A stretch of 64,000 nt of DNA from Dicaeum eximium (GCA_013396995.1 VWZP01005699.1:323596-387595); one strand, 5' to 3'; shown: positions 49,201 to 61,610, numbered from the stretch's first letter. A program made the numbers and translations. Notes: generated from the letters alone by a model not told the origin.

Positions 49201-50328
49201 GTTAACGCATGTTTTAATTGACTCCATGATTTATGTTCAGGTTTCTTTTTAGTTTTAAAATGACATTAATTTAGTATTTAAATTCACAAGAAATTTTCCT
49301 TCAATGTAGCTGTGTTCTTTGCATTCAAGCCTGCTTCTGGAACCTGTACTGCAATTTTGCACTCCTTTCTTCCATTGGATTGTGTTAAGCAAATGTGTTT
49401 AACTGTGTTAAATGACTGCATTACCTATGTTAGAAAATGAAACTAAAAAATTAATTTAGAGAGAACAAAAGTGAAAGAGAAAAGGAAGCCATAATTCTGA
49501 AATTTATTTATATTCACCTACACACATGCATTTTTCATTTGTCTATATTTAAGATATCTTCCATAAAATCATGGCACAAAAGTTCTGACAATGATTTATT
49601 CATCTCCATCACTATAAAGCAAATGGAACTTAGGTGTCAAGATGTTTACAGTTTTTATTAAAAAAACATCATTAGGCACCCATACTTTTTAAAGTGTCAG
49701 TCCACTCTATCTCTCCCATTTTTAAAAGGGAATTTGACGTCATATGCTCAGTATTTTTGTTTATGCATACATTCGACTGTAGTTAATAATATGCTCACAC
49801 TCATCCTTAATGGCTTGAATGCTTAGGACTAATATTTATTATTTTAGTCATAGCATGTTTCTGCTTGTATTTTATTAACCCAAACATATATCTCTGATTT
49901 TGTTTCTATGCTTGTTTTTTTTTTAAATTCCCCACAAAAATATGAAACCAAGCAACTTTCTATTACATTCATAGTAGTTTTGAAATTTTTTTTCCTAAAT
50001 ACAAATCTAGTAGGGTTGACTATAATTAAAGAATTTTAATGAATTATCAGTTGTTGTTGCATATGTTTTCTTTTAGCTTTGCATATGACACTATGATTTA
50101 CCATATTATTACATATATCTTACATACATATATCATATATCTTACTACAGATTTTTTAGCACTGAAAAGCATAACAAAAAGAAAATTTCTTTTGGTGTAG
50201 AATATTTCTGTAATCTTAAAAAATTTCTGCAACCATCTCACATGACATAGCATGATATGACCAAGATTTCTGCTTCATAAAGGGCTGCAGGGCCCAGCTT
50301 TAGTTGTATGAAAAATGTATTTGTGGGC
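46291..50328. other. AT-rich DNA without genes
   Basis: Open frames at 46884-47225 (113 codons, plus) and 47879-48196 (105 codons, minus) are the longest. Neither has a recognisable domain, and the first is Cys-rich only by local composition. No repeat family or RNA is identified. Confidence 0.5.
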
Positions 50329-51135
50329 TGTCATGATCTGGTTATTAAAGCTGTTAGAAATGGCTCTGTCCAAATTAAGGTGCAAATAAGACCATATGCC
50401 AAAGTCAATTGTATGGGTTTTACTTGATAGTAAATATGAGAAGAGAGAGAGAAACAGAGAAAGAAATAGAAAATAGGTGGGGAGGACAAAAGAAAGAGAG
50501 TGACAGAGACAGAATAAAGAAAATATCCCCATCCATGGATCCCAGCCATGTTCTGTTGATCCTCTCCAGCTGCTCTTCTTGGTGGTGATGGTCCCCCTAA
50601 GAAACACAGAATCCACTCTTACAGCAGACTCTGGGTTTATTGCATCACATGCAGCCCTGTGGTGCAAGGCCTTAGGAATGACCCTGGGGGCACTTGGGGG
50701 GGGGCTTGGATGGATTAAGGCACCCCCTCAGCTGCCTCTCACATGAATGAACCATGGATGTGGCCTTCCCAGGGTTGGGGGTTCCATAGCCAGTTTGTAT
50801 AAGGAAGGATGGGTTCACTGCTCCCGAGCAGAGGTTGCAACACACCAAGACTTCATCCCCTCACCTCTTTTGGGGGGAAATCTGTGCATATCTGCTTCCA
50901 GCAAATGGGTCTGTGGGCTACAGCCTCCCCCACCCCAAAGCAATAATTCTTAACACGGCTGCTGGGTTTGGCTTGCATTCTTTTCCCTGTTTACTTGTTT
51001 ACTTCTCCGCAGGCCTGAGATGCTAGAAGAATGGGTTTCCCCTTGTCTAATCTCAGGAGTTTGACTTTCAGTCCAAAGTTCCATTCAGGCATTCTTTAGG
51101 GAGCCGTGGGCTTTGATGGCCCTTTTACACAGTTT
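50329..51135 (-). mobile_element. Solo LTR of an avian endogenous retrovirus
   Basis: The left end reads TGTCATGATCTGG. The minus strand carries AATAAA (plus-strand TTTATT at 50636-50641, in 'ctctgggtttattgcatcac'). A purine-rich GAGA tract lies at about 50436-50520, and a GC-rich half follows ('ttcccagggttgggggttcc', 'ctccgcaggcctgagatgct'). I recognise the sequence order from dispersed passerine LTRs. The right boundary is uncertain, between 51105 and 51145. The 6-mer GTGGGC occurs at 50323-50328 and 51106-51111, but an end at 51105 would not give a CA terminus, so I do not claim a TSD. The 130-codon minus frame (50667-50275) is incidental. Confidence 0.68.
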
Positions 51136-51849
51136 TACTATATTAAGAAAAAATTTATATCAATGTTTAAGGCATGAACTATTTCAATCTCTGATATGGA
51201 CTCAAACAAAAATGTCTGCTTATAACTATAATATTATATTTGGTCTACATTTAAGTGATTTCCTAATGGTAAACTGCAGAACAATGCGATGAAGTATATT
51301 TATCGTGTAATTTTGCCCTAAACTAAAATTCAGGAATTATATCAACATTCGGAATTTCAGAACATTTTGAGAAGCTTTGAGTAATCACTATTTCTCTGCA
51401 TTTTAAGGAAGTTAAATTGTGGTAAATTAAGCTGAGGAGAGGCTTTCTTCCATGGTCTTTGAGGGACAACCTGAATGTTCAAACTCTCACAGCCTTTAAA
51501 AATTCTTAAATCTTAAAAATCTTCTTGAAGGCATTTCTGTGTATTGCATGAGTACTCAAACACTTAGAAATAAAAAAATTGCAGGGAGGTATCAATTCTG
51601 AATTTTAAAATTGTAGAATGGATAAGTAAATGTTATCTTTTTTAAAAAACTTGATAGCTGTGTTAAAAGAAGAATTTTATTGTAGGCTCAAATGTAAGAA
51701 AGCCACATGAAAGCAAAATATTAGGAACTTCACGTATTTTCTTAGGAAAATACATTATTATTTTTATTACCCACTTGTGTTGATGCCTCAGGAAATGATG
51801 ACTCAGGTTTTAGCTTTTATATTTTTCAGATTCTGTACTGCTTTAGTGA
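51136..51849. other. AT-rich DNA, nothing recognised
   Basis: No open frame or repeat of note is seen between two LTR-like segments. Confidence 0.5.
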
Positions 51850-52225
51850 GTGGATCTGGGCTTCATGTTAGGAGATAGTAAGCTCTCTTCACAGAGTAGG
51901 TAGACAAAACAATTCCTTCTCTAGCTAGGGACCAAGGACAAATGATCCAAGGTTCAGGCCCAAGAGCATAAACAACAGTAGACTGAAGAGAGAAAAACAA
52001 GGAGCATGGGATTTCATAACCTAAAGCTGTAATGAGACTAACTCCAACATGCTAATGGACCAGAACTTATAAAAGTGTGAGACTACTTTATACTTTAGCT
52101 CCGTCTAGTCTCCGTTCTAGGTCAGCTTTCACAAGGCATCAGTGTTAGGATGGCAGTGGAAGGTCCCAAGTCATATTTTCTTAAGTGCAGAACTAAAGGA
52201 TAATTATAAACAGACTGCACTGGAA
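51850..52225 (+). mobile_element. Probable degraded LTR with TATA box
   Basis: The segment contains 'gcccaagagcataaacaaca', 'ggagcatgggatttcataac', TATAAAA at 52068-52074 and then 'agctccgtctagtctccgtt', 'aaggtccca' and 'cttaagtgcagaactaaagg'. That order resembles an avian LTR (U3, TATA, R, U5) on the plus strand. The expected polyadenylation signal near 52200 reads 'taattataaa' and is not intact. The ends and a TSD are not resolved. Confidence 0.4.
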
Positions 52226-55200
52226 GAATATTAATTTGAAATTAACATGGCAGATTATATATTGGACAAAATGTTTAGTACTGGGAATGTGAGCCCAATA
52301 AAGACTAATTTAAAAAGATAAGTTTAGTAAATGACCTGGTAAATAAATAAATTAGGCAGTGTGTTTAGTTTATAGCTTCCAGATCATTAAACCCTGAAAT
52401 GTGGTAATTGCAAGGTTTTTGAAATCAATTTAATAATGACCAAACTCAACTATGGCTTCAGATCTTTTTTTCTCTCACTATTCAGTGTCTTGAAATAGCT
52501 AAGAGAATCCAGGATTCTACAGAAATATGCTTGGAATAATCCTCCCTTACCAATTTTTCAGTAGATATCCTAATATGTAATGATATATGTGGATCACTGA
52601 CCACAGGTGCAACTATAATATGACATCCTATGAGTACAGATCTGGAAATCAAAGCAACTTTTCAAATTCTTGAGACACTATACTTGATAAATATATTTAG
52701 GCAGAGCACACTCTTTTAGAGACAACACATTTGTTTTATCTAAGTTGTTGGAGAGGCAACACAGATTTAAACAGGTATCAGAATAAAAGTTTGATTATGG
52801 CTGAGAAGGCTGTGTAGAACTCAATACTTTGATCACAGGACCTGAAATTTTGACATAGAATACTCAAAATACAATGCATTTTTTACTAGGTTAAAATGGA
52901 AACATTGGAAATGTTGTTTTATATCTTTTATGGGGTTTTACCAAAATTTTATTAAAATGCTTGGCTTATGTGCTTAGTTTTCCTTCATTGAGATGAACTG
53001 CAAGGTGACTTGACAATATACAGAAGTTACTATTTTTCTGACTGTATGAGTCATAGAAAAGTCACTAGATATGTAAAACCATAAAGAAAAAACACTTTTG
53101 TCCATCTACCCTTTAGAGAACCAAAATGAAACCTGGCTCAGACTGATACTAGTTCCTAATTTTTTTTAATTGTTCCAAATGAATGTAGTCTCAATAAAAA
53201 GTTAATTGTGAATTATTGTTATTCTGGTTAAACCACATAAATCTTTAACAGCATGTGTCTCTCCTCTGTTTTTTGTTTTGTTTTTTTTTCTTTTAAGGAT
53301 GCACTTACTTCTACTTGGTGGAAAGCTTCAGCCTTTTAGACAATAATCATTAATAGATTTCAAGTGCACGTGGCATAATTTTAAGTGAAATCATAGAATT
53401 CCATCATATTTCCAGATTTCCAAAAATATACTGTCTTATTTTAAACCAGTACTTTCTCTCAGAAAATGAAAATCAGATTATCTCAGAACAGAATACATTT
53501 ACATTTGAGAAGTTTGGTAGATAAGTAGGCTTCCTGTTAGATGTAGAACCACCTAAACCTGGCAAATGCTCAGTAAAGGGTATGCAGTGTCTCACAGAAT
53601 CAAAGTTCTTCAAAGAGCATATTTTGTCAGTGTGATAGCTGTTAGATATGTATCAGAAAAGACTTGTATGAATGACCAAGTTAGTCTCTAATGGAGCTCC
53701 TAGTAGGCTTTTGCAAAGATACTGGGGAAAAAAGTAAGAACATTTTCAACACAAAACATAGAGAATGTTGAGGTTATTTATAGTCTGGTAATTTGTGCGT
53801 AAATAAAAAATGTCTACAGTTAATGCATTGTCTCTTCAATTCTGCTGGAAACAAATTGTAATCCAATTAAATACTTAAATTTATTTTGGAGTTTGCAGTT
53901 AGTTTTCCAGATCAGACCACAGTGCTTAGCACCTAGATAGATTATCCATTAAGTTTATGATTACTAAGAAAACAAGTAGCTATAGCAACACACAGGACAA
54001 CACTTGGAATAAACTTTGTTGGTTCCAGTGGCTCCAGTCACAGGTAAACAGGCAAAGGCAAATCAAACATTGTCCTTTATTTCAAAGTAAATATAGACAG
54101 AATGAAAACACAGTTATGCAATTTAAATACCTGATGGTAAATCTGATTATCATATTCCATGTGATTCTGTTCCTTCCCTGTCCTTTTTATAAAAACATAC
54201 AGAGAATGATCAAAATAATTTCTATATAAACTAATGAGAGAATAAATACATTACGCTATTCAAGGTAAAAACAAGATAACTGAAGAAATTATGATAGAAA
54301 TCTACATAAACACATGGAGGATGGGAAAGTGAATAAAATACTCTTTAAATAATCTTTATTTGTATCTTTTTTTTTTTTTTACAGATGGTTTCTTTAAATA
54401 AAATGCAATTCAATTGGGAACTCATTGCACATGATGTTAAGGAAGCTGAAGTTGTAAAATGTATCCAAGTAGCTTTAGGCAGTGCATACAAAAAGGGACT
54501 GAAGTCAGTCTTACAATTTTTAACAGATGATAGTAGGAAAAGGACAAATAACATTTAAAATTGCCAGACAGGGTTCAGAATTCAATACAGTCAAAAGTCT
54601 AACTCTCAGCAGAGACATGAGATGTGTCCAGACTCTTCTGGAAAGCAAGAAATTTCAAAGGTCTAGATGTAAGATTTTATATGACAGTAGGTGTTAGAGC
54701 CACTTCTTGTTCCTGAATCCATTTTCTCTGCTTTTATACAGCAAATAGGTATTATAGATATAATAGTAATATAGCAAATGAAGCAAATCAGACACTTTTC
54801 AGAAGGACTCAAACAATCCAGAAATGGGGGGAGGACAAGACAAACTGATCAGGGGCAGAGTCTCACTTCAAAAATTTTCTGTGAAGCAGTCTGGATTGAG
54901 CGTCTAAGATCTTGCAGAAGGCTCATGTGGAAATCAACCCAAAACGTACTCTGAGGAAGAAAGAGGGTCCATTTAGGCAAGAATTAAGTGACTTTTACAA
55001 TATAGAGATATAAGTCATCCTACTTCAAGCAACCAATAGATATTACTAATTTCTATTTTTCACCTGATAGCATCCAATAGGTTATGATATTTTCTGATCT
55101 TTCAGAGCAATTTTATTTTTTCAGGGAGTTTTCTGGACACCAAGTTGCCATTACAATCCCTTCATTTTGTACTCATTGATGGTATCTCAGAATATTTCTG

Positions 55201-55420
55201 GTTCCTGTGTACCCTGGATGAAGTTCAATGAGGACAGTTACAATTTTCCATTTCTGGTACACAGGTCAAGCCCTCAAGTTTTCTAGTTCAGTCTGGAAGG
55301 CCACTCTGTGTTAGTATTTTTTGGCAGACAATTTCTTCTGCTCAGTAATTTTTCCCTTCTAATCAAGCCAGCTTTATAGTTGCTCATATCAACACATGAA
55401 GATGATTTCATCTTTATATT
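52226..55420. other. AT-rich DNA without recognised genes
   Basis: No transposon or RNA is identified. A polypyrimidine tract plus AG at 54368-54384 precedes a 57-codon open frame (54385-54558), described under findings. The frame at 53957-54229 is unrecognised. Confidence 0.5.
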
Positions 55421-55555
55421 TGAGTTAAGAAACAGTTGGAAGAGACCCACAAGAGTCATCAAGTTCAACTCCAAAGTAAACATCCCACACAGGGATTTAA
55501 CCTGGAACTTTGGTGGGATTCGCACAAAGATCAGCTGTATTATATTTAGCCTTCC
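55421..55555 (-). mobile_element. tRNA-derived SINE with CR1 tail (TguSINE1-like)
   Basis: On the minus strand the 3' part reads 'ggagttgaacttgatgactc' and 'ttgtgggtctcttccaact', the CR1-type tail GGAGTTGGACTCGATGATCCTTGTGGGTC. Upstream, 'aagttccaggttaaatccct' matches the T-arm and B-box region of a tRNA (GGTTCAAATCC). The sequence before it resembles a decayed tRNA-Ile anticodon arm. A tRNA head fused to a CR1 3' end is the structure of TguSINE1, known from zebra finch and thought to be mobilised by CR1. The A box is too diverged to place exactly, so the 5' limit is approximate. Confidence 0.6.
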
Positions 55556-58500
55556 CTGGAAGTTACACTCATGTTAGAGGTTTGGATTTTTTCCTTTTTT
55601 TGCCCCTTTCTCTCAGGAAATTTTCTCCCTTTGTTGCCTAAGAGATGGTGATGACAATAGCTAAGAGGCAAAGGATGTGGCTGGGAGGAGGAGGAGAGGG
55701 GAGGATGCAGTTTGCTCCTGTCCCTTGGCTGAGGAGCTTTCTCTTGGGAAGTGCAGCGATACCACGAGGTTTTGGCTGGGGGTGCGGGGTGTTTAAAATT
55801 TTCCATTATGAAATCAAAAGTTCATTACGATTTAAGGTACAGAAATATTTGAAGAGGACAGGAGAAGAAAAAGATAATGAAAACGGTGCTTGTGTTTAGT
55901 GTTGTGGCACTTAGGCTGGTCTCCATGAAAAGGCTAGTTGTCGGTGTATCACAATTGTACGTGTCCTAATTGCACATGTATCACATACACATGATATCAT
56001 TGTTAGAACTTAACCTGTTGACCCATTGAGTGGAGCTGAATGAAGACATCCACCCCAGAATAAGGATACAAAAATATAACAGACTAGATATATAATCTGT
56101 GCTTTTTCCAAACCAATCTATCTCGACATATGAAAACTGTCATTTTCTTTCCTCTTCTAGACTGCCTGGATACTTTTCTCTGCCTATACCCTGCTGCATG
56201 CAAACCACTATTACTAGTCAAAGAGAAAGAACAATAGAAGCAGTCTTTTAGGTGGAACTCCTCACAAAATAGGATTACATGTACAAGTGTGTACATGTGC
56301 ACATACAATTAATGCAACCAAAGAAATTTATTTTGCTCCCTGACAGGTGAAGAGGAGAGAGGAAAACAAAACATAGAAGTGTATGCTGTTATTGAGCTCA
56401 TTGTGCAACATGGGGTGCTGCTTTGAGCAAACTCTGTGCCAGATGTCATTGTGATAAATTAAACACACAGTGTGGACAATCTTGTAATGACATTTTAAGG
56501 TCATGAGGGAGCTATGGAAAGGGCAAAAGTTCATCTAAAAAGAAGGTTGTTTCTTGTGATATGATGGTAAATATGAATGCTTCTCTAAGCAGATTTATTA
56601 TGCAGTTACTTGTCATAATGTTTGCCTCGACTGTAAAGTCATTGGGAGTTTACACCCACTGAACACTGATTCAGCTGAAGTGATAATGTAAAGTGTTTGG
56701 CAAAAAAAGACATGACCTGATCACTATTCATAAACAAACTTTTTTGCACATATATATGTTAAAAACACTCCTGAATTTAAACAAAAATATGAAAGTAACC
56801 TGAACATGCTATTATTGATCAAATCTATGAAACAAATGCTTGCATTATTGTAAGTATTCGGAAAAATTTCCTAATATATTGGGCTTTTAATGTTCTGGTT
56901 AAAAGAAGCATATGAATATCTTATGTTTTCCTTAAAAAACATATTCTCTAACTTCAAAACTTTCCTTCCATGCATGATTGTTGGAGGGTCTGACTGCTGT
57001 CCGGCTATTGATTAAAATTCTTTCACATCCTTTTTCTTATGATTTCTATTCACTGGATATTTTGAAGCAGAAATGCTGAAAGCAGAAACTGTATAGCCTT
57101 GTCTTTATCCACAGTAGAAAGTCAGAGGTAGTGAAATACCCACAATTGGTGAGATGTCAGTTTTGATTCTATATCTGTGTATAGAAAACCCCTGCAATAG
57201 GGAGTTTCTTTGATTCATTATCTGAATTATTAAAAAATACCTTTTTTTTGTGTTTCTTGGAAGACACTGAAATAATATGAAAAAATAAAAATACTTCTGT
57301 TAAGATTGTAGGCACACACATCTTGATAATTTTTAACTAAATTCAATCTCTTTTATTAAACAAAAAGAAAACTAAACAAATAGTGACCTACAGAGGGATA
57401 AAATTTTGGTTTTGTTTTCCTGTTGTAAGGAGAAAAAGTAGAGTTGACTAGTATTCACAAAATGGATCTCACCATGTTTTCCAGTAAAACTTAAGAGCTG
57501 GTGAACTTCAATATAACCTCTTGATTCAAACAAAGAAACAAACAAACACAAAAAACACACCTAAGCTTTAAATTTAATTTTTTAAAATACAAAATTGAAG
57601 ATACATATATATATTCCCTATCCTTAGTGACTGCAAATTTTATATGCAGTTTGAAAATTCTATAACATGCAGAAAAAGTGACCTGTTTCCCTGGTATTGA
57701 AGACAGTGAAATTAAACATAATGTTCAAGACAGTGATAGTGCATTTACGTTGTTTTGCTTTTTTTGTTAACCAAGATCATAGTAGTGTATTTTCTTGGGT
57801 TTTTTTTTAACTTATTTTTTCTGAAATTAAGCAGATGACCTTTATTTCATGTTCAGCACCGTGTGACAAACATTTGATGTCTGCAATTGGCATGTTAAGA
57901 AAAACCACCACACTCTTTCCCAAAAGCGCATTAAGATGACAATTTAAAAATGCTGAAGTGTTACCTTAATTTATCAGCTGTGGAATACTTTCAATTTCAA
58001 GACATAATCTGATATAGCATACACTTATTCTGTTTCAGTCTTTCATCCTGCTCTCAAAACACAGAAAAGAAAAGGTGAAAAATAAAGTAGTTCATGTTTT
58101 TGCCAATAGCATCATCTAGCTACTTTTATGTAATTCTTCTGTGTTCTTTAAAAATGAGAACTAACAGCTGCAGCTTCTTTTTTTTATTTGTTTGTTTTTG
58201 TTTCAAAGTACAGATAGTTAATGGGATCATGAATCTGTCTTTGTATGCAAAAGACGGAGCCAGAAGCCTCTTATTTATCATGTTTGTAGCAGGCAGCATG
58301 TGACATAGATACTTTTTTTGCTCCTATCAGTGATTTCAGAAGGAAGGTACTACTTATATTCACTTTCCACCTAACCATATGGCAAGTCAGTATTCCACTA
58401 CAGACAAAACTGCTGCATCCATCAGCTGGTTTTCAGTACTATATACTTTTATTTTACTCACATATTGATAAAAAAGGCAATAATGTGAAATCCAACCTTG

Positions 58501-59393
58501 TTTAATAGTGCAGTTAGTGGTGTGAAAGGGAGTGGAATCCTGAAAATAATGATAGCTGAAATAATGTCACTTATTTCTTAGCTTATATTTGCTAAAGCTA
58601 AGAAGCCTTGGAAGAACTCAATAAAACCATGCAAAATATGTAAAATATTCTAGACTTATGGAGTGGAAAAATTCCATTCTTTTCACTCCTGCTCATCCCC
58701 TGCCCCACCCCCCAACCCATGAACCTCTTGGATTCTTTGTTCTTAAAGTCTCATATAGATGCAATACATAAATCATATCAAAATACACTGTGAGAAATTC
58801 TGAGGTTTTTCAGTCTCTAATAAGACCATATTTCAGGGACAGAGTTCTACAGTAAGAAATTTATTACCATTGAATCTACTCAATACAATTTATTTGCCCC
58901 TGTGCTGATCATGTACTTATGTAAAATTACATCTTCCTGTGTCATAACAGTGTTATGATATACTTACTAGTTTTAGTGATGTCATCTTAGCAAACTTACT
59001 CTATTTCAAGGCAAACTAATTTCTATCCTGATTATTACATCTATCCCTCATAGATGCCACTGGCCTCTGCAATTACTACTGCCTCTTCTCCATAGAACTA
59101 GGAGAAAAAAATTGGGAAAATTTTTAACTATTTCGAATTTTCTTCTTTTGACATTCAAAAAATTCAAGACGACTTCTACAGCAATGGCAACGAAATGATA
59201 TCAAAACAAACTGGTCAAATTGAAGGATTAAAAATACAGCCAGTCTGTAGAAAGCTGAAAGAAAGGAATTTGTGGATCTTTTGTTGGTTAAGAGATATTT
59301 TGTGGGTGTTTATGTTACTAGAGTGTTTCAAAAGACACATGCACAGGGCTCAGAGGAGTAAAACTTGGTAAAGCCACATGTGGATTTTTCTTG
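55556..59393. other. AT-rich DNA with one GC-richer patch
   Basis: 55600-55800 is richer in G on the plus strand, with a GGA-repeat stretch at about 55680-55710 and 'gaggttttggctgggggtgc'. It might be a repeat fragment but I cannot name it. The remainder to 59393 is AT-rich with no gene or transposon that I recognise. Confidence 0.45.
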
Positions 59394-59398
59394 CTAGA

Positions 59399-59983
59399 TA
59401 TCATGGTTCAACCCCAGCCAGCCATCAAGCCCCGCAAGGCTGCTCACTCTCTCTCCCAGAAGCAGGATCAGGAAGAAAGCTAGAAGGGTAAAAGATAGAA
59501 AACCCATGGGTTGAGATAAAGACAGATTTTTAGGGAAAGCAAACACTATGCATACAGGCAAAGCAAAACAAGGAATTAATTCACTGCTTCCCATGAGTGG
59601 GCAGGTGTTCAGCCATCTCCAGGAGAGCAGGGCCCCATCACAGATAATGATGACTTGGGAAGACAAATGCCATCACTTCAAATGTCCCCCTCTTCCTCCT
59701 TTTTGCCCCCATTTTATATACTGACATTAAGCCACATAGTCTGGAATATCCCTTTGGTCATTTGGAGTCACCTGTCCTGGCTGTGCCTCCTCCCAGCCTC
59801 CCAAGCACTCCCCACTTCCTTGTCAGTGGGGCAGTACAAGAAGCAGAAAAGACCTTGGCTCTATGCAAGCCCTGCTCAGCAACAGCAAAAACATCCCTGT
59901 ATTATCAATCCATTGTGCTCAGCACAAATCCAGAACAGCCCCATACCAGCCACTGTGAAGAAAAGTAACCCTACCCCAGTGTG
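59399..59983 (-). mobile_element. Solo LTR of an avian ERVL-type element, 5-bp TSD
   Basis: The left end TATCATGGTTCAACCCCAGC corresponds to the family end TGTCATGGTT with one G-to-A change. The body matches, in order, 'gggttgagataaagacag', 'ggcaggtgttcagccatctc', 'ggaatatccctttggtca' and 'acatccctgtattatcaa', all familiar from a very common avian ERVL LTR. The sense strand is minus, with a TATA box on that strand (plus 59712-59720). The family polyadenylation signal (ATTAAA) is lost near 59528. The direct repeat CTAGA flanks the unit at 59394-59398 and 59984-59988, and 5 bp is the usual ERVL TSD length. The right terminus (CAGTGTG) is decayed. No internal region is present. Confidence 0.85.
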
Positions 59984-59988
59984 CTAGA

Positions 59989-60728
59989 TGAAGTGATGAT
60001 TCTTTCAATGGCCATTCTAAGCACAGCATCAAGAAAATAAGCTGCATTACTTGTATTAGCATCAAAATTAACATGTCACAAAGGAAAATACAGAGTTAAA
60101 TCTTACCAAGTACGTTTAAATTTTATCACAAAATGATGATAGAGGTCCCAAGCCAAGTGATACTACGATATGTGATAACATACATGTAACACTTCGTTTT
60201 ACACAGACTCACTGACAGCTCTAATTAAGAATTAACACATATTAACGTAAGTTTGAAGATCTGAGGACAAAAAAATGTAAATACATATTAGGGGGGGTTT
60301 ATTTTTTAATTCTTAACATTTTGTCTATTTTATAAACAGTGTTAATTTTATTTTCTTGTGAAAGCAAGATAATATTTCCATTATAAATATTGTTTCACAA
60401 AAAAAAAAGAACCAGCATCAGAGTAAAAGAATGAGAAAGATCTCACATAGCTTCCCCATTGCTATCTGAGTTATTCTATTAAATTTTATCTGTGACGTAT
60501 CTTCTGCTAGATTTTCTTCAATTAAAGAAACCTTTATTCACTTTCTACCCAGACAGATTTTTGTACTGCAAGATGTAAAGTATTTTAAAATAAGCCTTTT
60601 TGTTATGCTCTTTTATGTTATGTTACACATTCTGTTTTCTTCTGCTCATTAAAAACCGATTCAGCAGCCACCTAGGATAACAATTCCAGTGTCTTGTAAG
60701 TAGGAGTGAGAGAACAATAGGACCTTCT
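59989..60728. other. AT-rich DNA, nothing recognised
   Basis: This is a spacer between two LTRs. A run of seven G lies near 60292. No open frame or named repeat is present. Confidence 0.5.
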
Positions 60729-61120
60729 TGTTGGCGACTGAAGAGACTCCATTGCCTGTATGCAAGAAGCCAATTTATTGATTACAGAGCTCAGCATATA
60801 TACCTTCTCAGCCATAGCTAAAATTAGCAAGAATCAAAACATTTTACATTTCCAAGTGACATTGCTTGTGACATTGCTTAATCATAGCTTTGCACAAACG
60901 CGCGCAAGCACGCACAGTCTTGCACCGTTTCTCATCAAGAAAGCATAGCAAGCACACCCAAGCACACCGTTATCTTTGCTTCCTCCTTCAGGGCTTTGCT
61001 TTCTGCTGCCAAGGTTTGCAGCCTACCAAAGTTAGCATGTCTGCCTCAGTAAGCTGAGCAGTACTCTCGGTCCTGCTTTCTAGCTGTATCCCCATACCTT
61101 CTTATTCTGTATTGCTTACA
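60729..61120 (-). mobile_element. Solo LTR with compact TATA-poly(A) layout (ERVK/alpharetrovirus-like)
   Basis: This 392-bp unit begins TGTTGGCGACTG and ends ATTGCTTACA, with TGT/ACA termini. On the minus strand a TATA box (TATATA, plus 60797-60802) is followed about 20 bp later by AATAAA (plus 60774-60779) and then about 45 bp of R and U5. Placing AATAAA just downstream of TATA is typical of avian alpharetroviral and related class II LTRs. A CG-containing alternating stretch lies at about 60897-60915. No TSD was found at these exact ends. No gag-pol sequence adjoins the unit. Confidence 0.72.
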
Positions 61121-61164
61121 TATCATCTCTGGTTTTGCTGGGAATTTTATGTATGGAATCGAAA

Positions 61165-61610
61165 AAGGACTTCTTTAATGAGGGTGGTGAAGAGTCTGGA
61201 GTACATGTCCTGTGAGAAGCAGCTGAGGGAATTAGGATTGTTTAACATGGAGAAAAGTGGACTAAGGGAAGATCCTATTGCTCTCTTCAACTACCTAACA
61301 AGAGGTTGTAGTGAGGTGAACCTTGGTTCTTGTCCCAAGCAACAAGCTATAGCATGAGTAAAAATGGCTTTAAATTGCCTCAGGGGAGGTTTAGATTGAA
61401 TGTTATTAAAAATGTTCTCATGAAAAGGGTTGTCAAGTTTTGCAACAGGCTGCACAGGAAAGTAGCTGAGTTGCCATCCCTGGTGATATTTCAAAGAAGT
61501 ATAGATTAGGGGTATGATTTATTAGTGGGCTTGGTAGTCCTGCGTTCATGGTTGGATTCAATGGTCTTAAAGGTCTGTTCTAGAGCAAGAGATTCTGTGG
61601 GTCTACATGT
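61165..61610 (+). mobile_element. CR1 LINE 3' fragment
   Basis: The frame 61112-61357 from about residue 18 reads RVVKSLEYMSCEKQLRELGL, then FNMEKSGLRE and FNYLTRGCSEVNLG. This is the conserved C-terminal block after the CR1 reverse transcriptase (LGLFSLEKRRLRG ... YLKGGCSEVG). The 3' UTR follows ('aggggaggtttagattgaat') and the terminal 'ggttggattcaatggtctta' ends near 61605 with 'gattctgtggg'. The copy is 5'-truncated just upstream of this block and lies about 45 bp from the preceding LTR. Confidence 0.85.

Noticed and set aside
50275..50667. 130-codon minus-strand frame
   Set aside because: It lies within an LTR and its hydrophobic stretch comes from a GAGA-rich tract read in reverse.
50323..51111. 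GTGGGC repeat as the TSD of the LTR at 50329
   Set aside because: The implied right end does not finish in CA and the family boundary appears to lie farther right, so the 6-mer match may be chance.
55436..55545. Functional tRNA gene
   Set aside because: Only a B-box-like segment is preserved. The acceptor stem and A box are lost and a CR1 tail follows, so it is a SINE.
60890..60920. CpG-rich 'acgcgcgcaagcacgcac' as a Z-DNA or CpG-island feature
   Set aside because: It is short and part of the LTR sequence. No further support was found.
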